Below, piece after piece: positions 33,608 through 42,542 of a stretch of DNA of 64,000 bases. A program made the position numbers and the translations under genes. The stretch is from the IMG/VR virus record IMGVR_UViG_3300044981_000315, positions 1 through 64,000 of that record; one strand, written 5' to 3'. The DNA is from a virus. Within the stretch, counting starts at the first letter, position 1. Each line of letters starts with the position of its first letter. The notes under the pieces are model-generated. The model was not told the origin of the DNA, made no database searches, and saw nothing but the letters and a program-made list of their open reading frames with translations.

Positions 33608-36600
33608 ATGAGCGGATTTCTTCAAAGTGGTGGCGGAGGGGGAGGCACAAATACCCCAACAGGTCCAGCAGGCGGCGATTTAGGAGGAACTTATCCTGAT
33701 CCGACGGTGACCTCTATTCAAGGTAATCCTGTAGAAGCTGAAACTTTGGGCGCCTTGCAAGATGGCTATGTTTTAACTTGGGTTAATGCGGATGGTAAAT
33801 TAGAGTTTTTGCCATCGCCTTCTGGTACTCTGTATTCTCACTTTTTTGCCTTGATGCCATCGGACAACTCTGCTACTATTGCAGTAGGTGCTCCGGTATT
33901 ATTTCCTCAGAACGGTCCTTCCACAGGTGCTGCCGCCTCTTTAGGTGGGGGTATATTTAATCTACCTTCTATTGGTACTTACGAAATTAGTTGGCAAGTC
34001 AGCGTGTCGGAAGCAGGACAACTTTCTTTAGCCATTGGAGGCGTTGGTTTACCAGATACCGTAGTCGGACGCGCCGCCTTGACCAGTCAAATTGTGGGTT
34101 TTGCCGTTATTACCACTGTTGTGGCCAACTCACATTTATCTGTTATCAATCCAGCTGGAAACTCGACCGCATTAACCATAACTCCAGATGCGGGTGGTAA
34201 TAATGCAGTCAGCGCTACTTTAACTATTAAATACAATGTCAGCGGTTCTGGCGGTGTACCGGGTGTGCCGCCCACTGGTCCAGCTTTCGGAGACTTATCT
34301 GGTAATTATCCGGATCCCATTGTGGTGGGTTTGCAGGGTCATGCCATTTCTTCTTCTTCTCCATTAACGGGCAATCTTTTAGAGTGGACTGGATCCGATT
34401 GGACTCCAAGCTCTCTTAATTTAGCTGGTGGATCTAATTATGTGACAGGAGCTTTACCATCAGCTAATCAAGCTGCTCAGACTATGGGAGGTGCAGTTGG
34501 TGGTACTACTGCAGCTTCTACCATTAACTTAACTGGTAATGCTTCTATTACTGGATCTTTACCAACTACCAATCAGGTAGCACAAAGTTTAACTCTCACT
34601 GGTGATGTAACAGGTTCAGGTACCACGGCTGGAACCACCACTACTGTGGCAAAAATACAGGGCGTCACTATCTCCGGAGCCCCTCTTATAGGATATGTAT
34701 TAGAGGCAACTTCTCCTACCGCCGCCTCTTGGCAACTTCCTTCTCCTCAAACGATGGGTGGTGATGTTACTGGTACCACTGCCATATCAACTGTAGCTAA
34801 AATACAGGGCAATGCTGTTACTCCACAATCTTTGGGTGCTAGTCAAGATGGTTATACTTTAACTTGGAATGGTGCTGACTGGTTAGCCTTACCCATCAAT
34901 AGTATTATTAGTAGTGCCGTTGCGGCGCCAGGTACGCCAGCCTATAATCCAACTTGGTATGCGGCAACTAACATCTACTGGGATCCAGCAGGAACAGTTG
35001 GTGGCAGTGATGCTAATAGCGGAACAGTTATTGGTTCTCCACTTCTAACATTTGCTGAAATTGTACGACGTTATGGTTCTACCACTCCTGAGATGAACTA
35101 CGGACAAAATGTTACCATCCATCAACTAACTTCACAACCTGCGGGCATTGATCCGGTTTTCTTTTCTCCGTTACTCTCTGGTGGCGGTTATATCGCACTT
35201 ATTGGAACTCTGATTGCTAATGGTGCATCTTCCACCATTTCAGGTCTTATTGCAAAAAACAGAACCACTAACACATTTCTTCAGATTTCAACTTTTGGTT
35301 CTCTCGTCCAAAGAAACCTTATCTACAATGTAACGCGAAATAGTTACGCTTTTGCTTATGGAGTCGGTGGTGGCGTGGCGACAATGACACAGCCTATTCC
35401 CGCTAGTGTGATCACAACCATTACCTTTCCCACACTCGCCGAAGATGATACTTGGGCAAACGGCGACACGGTTCAGGCATATGAACTGCCATTCTGCAAT
35501 CTAAAACAATTTGCTAGCACTGGTGGCGATGCTTTAGGAACTAGCCGTTGTGCTTCGTGGCTTCAGTTTATAAAAGTTAGTGATAGTTCTAGTGCTGATA
35601 ATAGTTTCTTTCCAGCTGTCAGTCGTGGCAACGCGCTTCCTGTTTTCTCAGCTTGTCATTTCACAGCACGAACACAAATTGCTGGCAATACAGGAGATGA
35701 AGAAGGGTCCATGTTTATCGGTTGCTCTATGGATGGATTTACCATTCTAACTACGGGCCCGTGGCTTGTGTATGGTGGTTGCTTCGGAACACCTTTCACC
35801 CAATATGGTGGAATTTCGTTTGCAGGTGGCGATTGTCTTTTTGCTGGTGGCACTTTTATCTATGGTGGTGTTTTCTACAATTTGGGGCCAGGTCTTGAAC
35901 TCTCGAGCAATAATACGGTAACCAACGGGGGCAGCATTGAAAATGCTGGTATTATATGGGGTGGCGGCGCCATAACGATAGAGCCAGGAAGTACATTTTG
36001 GAATGTCACTGGAAGTACGTTTGCATCGACACTTTTTACCGGTACTCTTATGCTTGGCTCTAATACAACTGGTAGCTCATTTAATACAACTAACGGACTA
36101 TTTGCTAGTGGTATTCCAATAACACCTGCTAATCTGGATACCAATGGTGGTCTACAAGATCCGTCTACCGGAGCAAGATTCGCCAACACCAGTGGTGGTA
36201 CCGGATCAGCAGGATATACGGCACATTCGGTACTAGTTGGTGGTGGAACTGGTGCTATTGTCGGAGTGGGCCCAGGTACATCTGGACAAGTTTTAATAGG
36301 TCAAGGAGTTAGTACCAATCCCTCCTTTGTTACTTTATCTGGGGGAGCCACCGTTTCTAATACTGGTGTAGTGACCTTATCTGCTATTAACTTAGCTGGT
36401 GGAAGTAGTTCTGTAACTGGAATTTTGCCAGCAGCCAATCAAGCCGCACAAACAATGGGAGGTGATGTAACTGGTACTACCGCTGCGGCTACCGTAGTAG
36501 CTATACAGGGTAATGCAATTCAATCGGGAACTTTGGGAGCTCCTCAAGATGGTTATGTTCTGACTTGGACTGGTACTCAATGGGCGCCAGAAGTCGTCAC

Positions 36601-37753
36601 CAGTGGTTCTACTATTTTAGCTGGAGATGTCACTGGAATATCCACCGCCACTCATGTCATCTCTATTACTGGTGCCTCTGGTGTGGTTAATATTGCTTCT
36701 ACCGGCAACATATTTACTTGGGCAGCCGCTACTACCGCCCCTGGTCTAACTCAAGCAGCCAACACTACTGCCTCTACTACGGGCGCAGCTCTTACCATTC
36801 AAGCTCAAAACTCTACTGGATCAACTTCTATTGGAGGTAATTTAGTTCTAACTTCTGGGACAGGAACCTCTACTAATGGCACTTTGTTATTAGAGGTGGG
36901 TGGTACTACTATCGGTAGCTTTGCTAAAAATAGTACTAATGACTTTATCGCTTTGGGCGCTATTCCATCTACTACGGGTGCTGTTCGATTGGCCAACAAT
37001 ACTTTTATTAAGGAACGCAATCCAGCCAATAGTGCCGATGTTCAATTAATTGGTGTTAATAGTGCGGGCGCCCCAATCATTGGTGATAATACTCAGGGTG
37101 GAGCAATGATAATTCAATCATTGACCAACATATCTATACAGCCACAAGATAATTTGACTTTGGCTCAACAAACGGCTGGTAATATAATAGCTATTTCTTT
37201 TAATAGTATGTTATTAGAATTACCATTGGTGGAGTTTCAGTTTAATCAAGTTTCTCCTGTTATTACTCAAGTTGCTCAAATTGGTAATAGTGCTACTACT
37301 TCGTTGACGATAGCGGCTCAATCAGCTTTTTCTGGCGCCACTGGCACCAATCAAAATGGTGGCAATCTCCTATTGAATGGTGGACTTTCTTCCGCAGCAG
37401 GATCTGGACATGGTGGTGATATCATCTTGTTGGGCGGGCAACAAGTGGGCACTGTCACTAAATCAGCCGCCTACACGGTAGATACAGGATCTCAAACTTC
37501 CGACTACGTTATCTTCATGACTGGTAATGCCTTTACCGTTACATTACCAGCCCCTACTCCGGGACGCTTTTTGATCTTTAAGGATATTGCCGGCAATGCC
37601 TCCACTCAAAACAAAACCATAGCACCACACGCCTCTGAAACCATTGATGGAGCCAGTAGCTATGTACTCAATCTCAATTATGCAGGCATCAAACTTATTA
37701 GTGATGGAACTAATTGGTGGGTTACGGCAGAATATAATGGCACAGTAATTTAA
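33608..37753 (+). CDS. Giant tail fibre with BclA-like and beta-helix domains
   Basis: A 1381-residue fibre. ATG 33608 gives MSGFLQSGGGG, parallel to the 32084 product; an upstream in-frame ATG at 33563 is less likely. Order: a GPAGGDLGGTYPDPT module (residues 19-33); a BclA-like jelly roll at about 65-215; further GPAFGDLSGNYPDP and NQAAQTMGG modules to about 420; a beta-helix-like region (about 445-860) opening IYWDPAGTVGGSDANSG, as in phage pectate-lyase-like fibres; more repeat modules; and a C-terminal domain with TVTLPAPTPGRFLIFKD and NWWVTAEYNG, a common phage fibre cap. Three QDGY motifs replace the more usual DGQ before VLTW. Likely the main long fibre or an enzymatic spike; no catalytic residues can be assigned. 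Confidence 0.78.
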   Translation: MSGFLQSGGGGGGTNTPTGPAGGDLGGTYPDPTVTSIQGNPVEAETLGALQDGYVLTWVNADGKLEFLPSPSGTLYSHFFALMPSDNSATIAVGAPVLFPQNGPSTGAAASLGGGIFNLPSIGTYEISWQVSVSEAGQLSLAIGGVGLPDTVVGRAALTSQIVGFAVITTVVANSHLSVINPAGNSTALTITPDAGGNNAVSATLTIKYNVSGSGGVPGVPPTGPAFGDLSGNYPDPIVVGLQGHAISSSSPLTGNLLEWTGSDWTPSSLNLAGGSNYVTGALPSANQAAQTMGGAVGGTTAASTINLTGNASITGSLPTTNQVAQSLTLTGDVTGSGTTAGTTTTVAKIQGVTISGAPLIGYVLEATSPTAASWQLPSPQTMGGDVTGTTAISTVAKIQGNAVTPQSLGASQDGYTLTWNGADWLALPINSIISSAVAAPGTPAYNPTWYAATNIYWDPAGTVGGSDANSGTVIGSPLLTFAEIVRRYGSTTPEMNYGQNVTIHQLTSQPAGIDPVFFSPLLSGGGYIALIGTLIANGASSTISGLIAKNRTTNTFLQISTFGSLVQRNLIYNVTRNSYAFAYGVGGGVATMTQPIPASVITTITFPTLAEDDTWANGDTVQAYELPFCNLKQFASTGGDALGTSRCASWLQFIKVSDSSSADNSFFPAVSRGNALPVFSACHFTARTQIAGNTGDEEGSMFIGCSMDGFTILTTGPWLVYGGCFGTPFTQYGGISFAGGDCLFAGGTFIYGGVFYNLGPGLELSSNNTVTNGGSIENAGIIWGGGAITIEPGSTFWNVTGSTFASTLFTGTLMLGSNTTGSSFNTTNGLFASGIPITPANLDTNGGLQDPSTGARFANTSGGTGSAGYTAHSVLVGGGTGAIVGVGPGTSGQVLIGQGVSTNPSFVTLSGGATVSNTGVVTLSAINLAGGSSSVTGILPAANQAAQTMGGDVTGTTAAATVVAIQGNAIQSGTLGAPQDGYVLTWTGTQWAPEVVTSGSTILAGDVTGISTATHVISITGASGVVNIASTGNIFTWAAATTAPGLTQAANTTASTTGAALTIQAQNSTGSTSIGGNLVLTSGTGTSTNGTLLLEVGGTTIGSFAKNSTNDFIALGAIPSTTGAVRLANNTFIKERNPANSADVQLIGVNSAGAPIIGDNTQGGAMIIQSLTNISIQPQDNLTLAQQTAGNIIAISFNSMLLELPLVEFQFNQVSPVITQVAQIGNSATTSLTIAAQSAFSGATGTNQNGGNLLLNGGLSSAAGSGHGGDIILLGGQQVGTVTKSAAYTVDTGSQTSDYVIFMTGNAFTVTLPAPTPGRFLIFKDIAGNASTQNKTIAPHASETIDGASSYVLNLNYAGIKLISDGTNWWVTAEYNGTVI

Positions 37754-37783
37754 TTATATGTCCCTCTTAATAAGGAATAAAAT

Positions 37784-38077
37784 ATGTTATTATCAGTTAA
37801 TTTTCCCGTCGCCCCAGTATTACCAGCAGTAGCACAACTACAGATATTACAACATAATTTTTCTGAACTGGATAATCTTATTTATTTATCATATAATGAA
37901 TTAGATGTTGATGGTTATTTTATATCCAATAAAAATATGGTTTTGGATCCAAGTGATACCAGCTCGTTCTTTGCAACGTCGGTAGATGGCTATGTAACTT
38001 TACAAGACGTTTTTGATGCTGCCGTTGCAGCAGTATTGGCTAATATTTATGGTCCTGTTACTATTACCATTCCATAA
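37784..38077 (+). CDS. Small tail protein, possibly a fibre chaperone
   Basis: A 97-residue protein with SD AAGGAAT, 30 bases after the giant fibre gene. It begins with hydrophobic, Pro-containing residues (FPVAPVLPAVAQLQIL) and contains two DGY motifs. The place behind a long fibre gene is typical of fibre assembly chaperones, but no family resemblance supports this. Confidence 0.55.
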   Translation: MLLSVNFPVAPVLPAVAQLQILQHNFSELDNLIYLSYNELDVDGYFISNKNMVLDPSDTSSFFATSVDGYVTLQDVFDAAVAAVLANIYGPVTITIP

Positions 38078-38119
38078 TAATATAGAGTGATATTGCGGTA
38101 TTAAGAGTATAAGGTCCCC

Positions 38120-38644
38120 ATGGTTAATTCAGCGAAACTCGATCCAACCGATAATGTACGTGAATTGCTTGCTATCAACACGGAACGATCCGACTCTTTG
38201 CGACTTGCCGAACAGCAACGCGTCAATGAATTAATGGAAGCGGAACGACGCCGAGTTAATGAGCAAATGCAATTGCGTGCGGAGTATGATGCTAAACTTG
38301 CCGATGCTGAATCGAAACGCATCGACGCCATCAGGAGTGTCGACGTTAATGCACTTGCAGTAGCAAGTGACAGGGCCAGTGCTCAAGCTATTGTATTGGC
38401 CAATCAAGTGACGGTATCTGCCGAAACACTACGAGCCCTAGTGGCTTCTACTGCCGCTACTCAAGCCACCCAACTAGCTCAACTAACCACTCAGCTAACG
38501 GATCGTTTAGCCTCTTTAGAAAAATCCCAATATGAAAGTAAGGGATCTGGATCTGGCATGAGGGATATGTATGCTTGGATTTTTGCAGCGGTTATGGGTC
38601 TGGTAACTGTCGGTTCGGTGCTTTTCAATATATTTCATCATTGA
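38120..38644 (+). CDS. Coiled-coil protein with C-terminal membrane anchor
   Basis: A 174-residue protein. Residues 10-140 form a long charged coiled coil (RLAEQQRVNELMEAERRRVN), and residues 149-171 (YAWIFAAVMGLVTVGSVLFN) form one membrane segment close to the C-terminus. This tail-anchored layout occurs in phage lysis accessory and membrane proteins; a lysis role is possible but unproven. No signal peptide. Confidence 0.65.
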   Translation: MVNSAKLDPTDNVRELLAINTERSDSLRLAEQQRVNELMEAERRRVNEQMQLRAEYDAKLADAESKRIDAIRSVDVNALAVASDRASAQAIVLANQVTVSAETLRALVASTAATQATQLAQLTTQLTDRLASLEKSQYESKGSGSGMRDMYAWIFAAVMGLVTVGSVLFNIFHH

Positions 38645-38645
38645 C

Positions 38646-38676
38646 GAAGTCTGAGAAGACTTCTTAAATGTCTTCG
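38646..38676 (+). other. Alternative hairpins in a leader
   Basis: GAAGTCT (38646-38652) and AGACTTC (38657-38663) form a 7-base stem with a GAGA loop; CGAAG (38645-38649) and CTTCG (38672-38676) form a competing pair. No T-run follows, so it is not a good terminator. It lies in the leader of the 38710 gene and could act as an RNA switch or attenuator element; weak evidence. Confidence 0.35.
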
Positions 38677-38709
38677 ACGAAGGATATAAAGTAAGTTTAG
38701 AGGTGTAAG

Positions 38710-39054
38710 ATGGTATTTAAGTTAGATGAAAACGGGCAAATTGATCTCAATAATCCAGAAGATTGGAAAGTAGCTACCGAAAGAGAAACTCGCACTAAGT
38801 TATTGTCATGGGCGAGGCAGCTTGGATATGAAAAAGATATGTTATTGTTGTGGGCCAAGTTTGATAAGATGCTTAAAAACTGTCCTAACGAGGAAGAACG
38901 TAAGGATATGGCTAAATTGGGCTGGCATGAGACCCTGAAATTAATGGGTTCATACGGCACTTTTTTGATTGATGGTAAAGTGGTATATTCTAAAGAAGAG
39001 GATCAGAGATACTCTTTACTACTAAATAAAGAAACAGGAAATAAAGATGAGTGA
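38710..39054 (+). CDS. Hypothetical protein, 114 residues
   Basis: A small helical protein with SD AGAGGTG. It contains EDWKVATERETRTKLLSWAR and LMGSYGTFLIDGKVVYS. No domain is recognised. Its stop overlaps the cold-shock gene by 8 bases, suggesting an operon and shared expression. Confidence 0.6.
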   Translation: MVFKLDENGQIDLNNPEDWKVATERETRTKLLSWARQLGYEKDMLLLWAKFDKMLKNCPNEEERKDMAKLGWHETLKLMGSYGTFLIDGKVVYSKEEDQRYSLLLNKETGNKDE

Positions 39055-39286
39055 AGATAATACAGTATACTGTGGTGAAGTGATCTGGTTTGACCCCAAA
39101 AAAGGTTATGGATTCGTATCATGGAAAATTGAGGAAATCCAACAGCGTGACATTTTTTGTCACTTTAGTGACTTAGTCATGTCGAATTTTAAAACTTTAT
39201 ACAAGGGACAGCGTGTGTCATTTTCTATCGGCACCAACCGTCACGGTGACCCCAAGGCCATCAACGTTACCGTTCTAAAGAACTAA
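39047..39286 (+). CDS. Cold-shock domain protein
   Basis: A 79-residue CspA-like protein that would bind single-stranded RNA or DNA. The RNP1-like motif KKGYGFVSW (residues 18-26) and RNP2-like DIFCHFSDL (35-43) are intact, and the fold ends with GDPKAINVTVLKN. Length is right for a single cold-shock domain, with a small insertion between RNP1 and RNP2. Such phage proteins may act as RNA chaperones or influence host transcripts. SD is AGGAAA, inside the preceding gene. Confidence 0.88.
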   Translation: MSEDNTVYCGEVIWFDPKKGYGFVSWKIEEIQQRDIFCHFSDLVMSNFKTLYKGQRVSFSIGTNRHGDPKAINVTVLKN

Positions 39287-39574
39287 TTATTTATCTAGCT
39301 CTCTAATAATAGTATCTAATTTATTATTGACATTATTTGTTAGATCTCTAACCTGATCTGTTAGGCCTTGCACTTTAGTATTTAGAGTTGTAATATCTTT
39401 AGCATCCTCTAAGATATGTTCTGTTAAGCTTTTTTGTATGCCATCTAACTGGTCATTTTGTTTTTGTCTAGATGATTTAATTAGGCTTACAACAGAAATA
39501 ATTACAGCTATCATCACACCAAAGGAGCTAATAGCATCTCTAACTATTTCCCAAGTAGTTATTGGATCACTCAT
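39287..39574 (-). CDS. Membrane-anchored coiled-coil protein
   Basis: A 95-residue minus-strand protein. One hydrophobic segment (about residues 14-34, SFGVMIAVIISVVSLI) precedes a coiled coil (residues 45-95). Size and layout suit holin- or spanin-like lysis accessories, but many small phage membrane proteins share them. It is last in a three-gene minus-strand unit, overlapping its neighbour by 8 bases, and converges directly on the cold-shock gene. Confidence 0.62.
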   Translation of the reverse strand: MSDPITTWEIVRDAISSFGVMIAVIISVVSLIKSSRQKQNDQLDGIQKSLTEHILEDAKDITTLNTKVQGLTDQVRDLTNNVNNKLDTIIRELDK

Positions 39575-39761
39575 TTGTATCTCTTTTAATTTTAATTTTA
39601 GTAATAGCCTTTTTGATTTTTATTTTAGTAATTATAGCGTCGCATTTATCACTAATACTATTACAGTCTTCTACAATATTAATATGAACAGTTGGAGTAT
39701 TTGCCGTGTCATCGGTTAATATTGGTTCAATTTTTTGAGCTAATTGGTCACGTTTTGCCAT
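39567..39761 (-). CDS. Small basic protein, 64 residues
   Basis: Start placed at 39761 (MAKRDQLAQKIEPIL) because an AAGGG SD lies just upstream; an in-frame ATG at 39818 would overlap the preceding gene. The C-terminus is lysine/isoleucine-rich with a short internal repeat (TKIKIKKAITKIKIKRD). Middle gene of a minus-strand set; function unknown. Confidence 0.55.
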   Translation of the reverse strand: MAKRDQLAQKIEPILTDDTANTPTVHINIVEDCNSISDKCDAIITKIKIKKAITKIKIKRDTNE

Positions 39762-39762
39762 G

Positions 39763-40173
39763 TTAACCCTTAGTATTGGTGGGAGGTTGCACGTCAATTT
39801 CCATATCGGAGCTTTCATCAGCGAACTGCTCTTCTTTCTTTTTTTGTTCTTCTGGAAGATCTAGCTCTTCATAATGAGTTTCTTTAATGGATAGGATAGA
39901 TCTTTCTCTGGATGGAATATAAGTTTCCTCTAAAAATGGCATGTTTACTTTAATGACGGTGGGGGCCACTTGACGCACGGATAATTTATCTCTTTTATGG
40001 AAAAGGGAGCCATTTTCTGCCGACTTCTCAAGCTGTTCCATAGTATAGGAATAATGCTTTTTATCTAGCAAATTGATAGATCGAAATGCAGGCACAGTCA
40101 GATTTAGGTCTGCTAGACTAACATTACGGTTGCACAGGTTAGTTATCCAAAAAGTTGGAGCTGGTTTAGCCAT
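39763..40173 (-). CDS. Virion-associated protein of unknown function
   Basis: A 136-residue minus-strand protein. The N-terminal half (FWITNLCNRNVSLADLNLTV, then INLLDKKHYSYTMEQLEKS) looks like a compact mixed domain I associate with phage structural genes, followed by an acidic tail. It heads the three-gene minus-strand unit opposing the neighbouring virion genes. No catalytic motif. Confidence 0.6.
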   Translation of the reverse strand: MAKPAPTFWITNLCNRNVSLADLNLTVPAFRSINLLDKKHYSYTMEQLEKSAENGSLFHKRDKLSVRQVAPTVIKVNMPFLEETYIPSRERSILSIKETHYEELDLPEEQKKKEEQFADESSDMEIDVQPPTNTKG

Positions 40174-40229
40174 TTATCCTCTATCTTATGTGAGTATATT
40201 ACTAATTTGCTATAATACAAGAGGCAACG

Positions 40230-40661
40230 ATGACGACTGAGCAACTTTCTTATTTCCCCGGCATGATTGCGACCATCTTTCTAGAAACTCTAGATGGTTA
40301 TGGTCAGCGTACTGATGACGGATATGATGGGTATACCGTGCCAGTAGTTACACGTATTATTCTTCCCAGTGGTACTCTGGCTACTGGTTATCCACAACCT
40401 ATGGTACAATTAGATACTGGCTTATATAATTTTCAATTCACCCTACCTAGTGGAGCTATTTCTATAGGCAGTTATTTGGTGGATGTGGCCTATATTAACT
40501 ATCTAGGATATGTTAATTATCAGACCTATCAGATTATAGTTACGGCGCCTTTTGGTACATATTCTGTTGGACTGCCAACGGGTGCAGTAGCAGGTTATCA
40601 CTCAGATCATTCAGATCATCATTATCCGGGTCATCGTCATCCAGGTCGTCATCATGACTAA
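40230..40661 (+). CDS. Ig-like baseplate protein with a histidine-rich tail
   Basis: A 143-residue protein with SD AAGAGG and a TATAAT at 40211-40216. Residues 8-110 look like one beta-sandwich domain, homologous in outline to the first part of the next protein (PG start, then LPSG/QPSG and QLDTGLYNFQF/QFDTGRYSYIF). The last 20 residues contain nine His (HSDHSDHHYPGHRHPG), a likely metal-binding tail. Three DGY motifs occur. The stop overlaps the next gene by 8 bases. Confidence 0.65.
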   Translation: MTTEQLSYFPGMIATIFLETLDGYGQRTDDGYDGYTVPVVTRIILPSGTLATGYPQPMVQLDTGLYNFQFTLPSGAISIGSYLVDVAYINYLGYVNYQTYQIIVTAPFGTYSVGLPTGAVAGYHSDHSDHHYPGHRHPGRHHD

Positions 40662-41607
40662 TTCTTTCGTAGGTGATATGCCAGACTTTTTTCCGGGCTA
40701 TAATCCAGGACGCATTAAGGCGCGTGGCGAATTAATTGACGTTACCGATCAAGTTAATCTAATCGTACAATTTAGGGACATATCAGGAGCCCCCATCAAT
40801 ACGGACTCCTTTCCTCAAATTTCTATTGTTCAACCAAGTGGCTTGGTGCTGTTGGCTCCTACTTCAGTGGGAGTGACTCAATTTGATACTGGAAGATATT
40901 CCTATATTTTTACGGTGCCTATTAATGGACCGTACGGAGTTTTTAACGATGTTTGGAGTGGCTATATTAATGGTTTTCGTGTAGAGGCTACTTTAAGTTT
41001 TATCGTCAATCATACTCAAGTTCCAGCCATTAACACAGATGGTCATGTTCATTTGGGGGATGATCCGGGATTTGATTACTCCCAATGTGCCATCAAGAAC
41101 ATTAATAAGTTGATGAAGTCCTTAAGGGCCAGATTGAACAGTTCTGGAAAGTCCAAATCGGTAGATGGGTATGGCAACACCACGTATGTGGATTGTGATA
41201 TTTTCTCGGTCAGTATGTTAACCACTTTTCTTGCCACGGCTTTGTGGGATTTCAACCAAGTGCCTTATTTTACTTGGTTTACTTTCGATGAAGATAGTTT
41301 TGTGGATCAATTTGGTGAAATATTGGTGGAAGGGGCTACGTTGTATGCGCTGGCTTCACAGGCGCTGATTGAAAGAGGTAGGGAGTTTCAGATTACCGAT
41401 AATGGCCTCAATTTCTCACCTCCAACTGTGAGTGAGTTGTTGCAGACACAGTATAGTACTTTGTTATCGAATTATTGGGAAAAACTCAAGTATATTAAGA
41501 ATTCACTCAGACCTCATCCAAAGGGACTTGGGGTATTCTCAATGAATAGTGGGCTGAACCCGGCTTTTGCGAGAATGAGGCACTTGAGAGCCCGTAGAAT
41601 AGTGTGA
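40654..41607 (+). CDS. Baseplate-associated protein with Ig-like N-terminus
   Basis: A 317-residue protein. An N-terminal beta domain resembles the preceding protein, followed by a HVHLGDDPGFD linker and a helical C-terminal half (from residue 145: NINKLMKSLRARLN, and LLQTQYSTLLSNYWEKLKY). The two-domain form with a helical assembly part suggests a baseplate wedge or neck component. It converges on the minus-strand endonuclease 4 bases downstream, with no terminator seen. Confidence 0.62.
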   Translation: MTNSFVGDMPDFFPGYNPGRIKARGELIDVTDQVNLIVQFRDISGAPINTDSFPQISIVQPSGLVLLAPTSVGVTQFDTGRYSYIFTVPINGPYGVFNDVWSGYINGFRVEATLSFIVNHTQVPAINTDGHVHLGDDPGFDYSQCAIKNINKLMKSLRARLNSSGKSKSVDGYGNTTYVDCDIFSVSMLTTFLATALWDFNQVPYFTWFTFDEDSFVDQFGEILVEGATLYALASQALIERGREFQITDNGLNFSPPTVSELLQTQYSTLLSNYWEKLKYIKNSLRPHPKGLGVFSMNSGLNPAFARMRHLRARRIV

Positions 41608-41611
41608 TATA

Positions 41612-42487
41612 TCAAGCACTTACACGCTCTTTTAGCCATTCATCGTTTGGATATTTGGTCAATAAATAGTTGATGGCAATAGACTTTTTTCGTTCCATCC
41701 ATACCGGTGGATCGTGGTATAGGAACTTAACTATTTGATAGATATTTTTATACCCACCATATTCAACTACTTTAACGAAATTAGTATTTTTCTGCGATCC
41801 CAATTTCGTTTTTGATATATGGCACCTATCAATCAAAATTTCTTGGAATGTTTGTGCAAATTCTGTTGGTGCGATAAAATTGAAGTTCAGAAGTTTTACA
41901 TCTGGTTTTTTATAGTGTGTTTTTAGGCAAAAGCTGCCATCACTATCTACCAAGCCTAACATATAATAACATAAGAGCGTCTTTGATAGTTTTGGAAAGT
42001 CCATATAATGAGTTTTGTCTTTATGAAACCCATATTTTCTTAAATCGGATACTATTTTTTTATTAGTCAATCGCAATTCATATGACATAGAGAAGGTACC
42101 GTCATTTTTGAGCCCATTATTTTTTAATGTAATAGGATGATTAGACTGTAAAAACTCTCGCAATTTATATACATATTCTTTATCGGACTGCTCCAACGAT
42201 AGTCCAATATCGTTATCGTCAGTTATCCAGCCATCACCAGTTAGCATACCCAACCAGTAAGCCTTTTCAGGCGTATTTATGTTCTCGAAAATATCTTCGT
42301 TTATAGCATATTTTTGTTGGCAGTGTGAAAAATCACGTAGTAAAATATCTTGCTCTCGTAGGAGGGCGTTGATAGTTTGTTTAGAGCAGTTAAATTGTTT
42401 TCCAATTTGTTTACACGATGTTCTACTCTGATATAATTCGATGATTTTGCTAGTTTCTTGTTCGCTAAATATTATTTTCTTTGGCAT
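41612..42487 (-). CDS. LAGLIDADG homing endonuclease (minus strand)
   Basis: A 291-residue endonuclease. Residues 8-50 form a helix-turn-helix (KQIGKQFNCSKQTINALLRE), and the two signature helices are AYWLGMLTGDGW (76-87) and YMLGLVDSDGSF (175-186) with acidic catalytic residues. Domain order matches the LAGLIDADG protein at 16054, though sequences are divergent. Its start codon lies inside a 9-base inverted repeat. It sits between a baseplate gene and the 2H phosphoesterase, free-standing, as mobile endonucleases do. Confidence 0.9.
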   Translation of the reverse strand: MPKKIIFSEQETSKIIELYQSRTSCKQIGKQFNCSKQTINALLREQDILLRDFSHCQQKYAINEDIFENINTPEKAYWLGMLTGDGWITDDNDIGLSLEQSDKEYVYKLREFLQSNHPITLKNNGLKNDGTFSMSYELRLTNKKIVSDLRKYGFHKDKTHYMDFPKLSKTLLCYYMLGLVDSDGSFCLKTHYKKPDVKLLNFNFIAPTEFAQTFQEILIDRCHISKTKLGSQKNTNFVKVVEYGGYKNIYQIVKFLYHDPPVWMERKKSIAINYLLTKYPNDEWLKERVSA

Positions 42488-42521
42488 AAGACCCTCACCT
42501 CACTATTATGGTGTCTTATGC
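42484..42521 (-). promoter_or_regulatory. Inverted repeat sequestering the endonuclease start codon
   Basis: GCATAAGAC (42484-42492) and GTCTTATGC (42513-42521) are perfect 9-base inverted arms with a 20-base loop. On the minus strand the 3' arm contains the ATG at 42487-42485 and the loop contains SD-like GTGAGG and a CATAAT. In read-through RNA the start would be hidden. T4 controls I-TevI translation with a comparable hairpin. Confidence 0.6.
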
Positions 42522-42542
42522 ATATAACACGAGAAAATTATT

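Noticed and set aside
33506-33625. N-terminal 40-residue extension of the minus-strand GIY-YIG protein
   Set aside because: The family domain starts at 33505, and the extension overlaps the start of the giant fibre gene.
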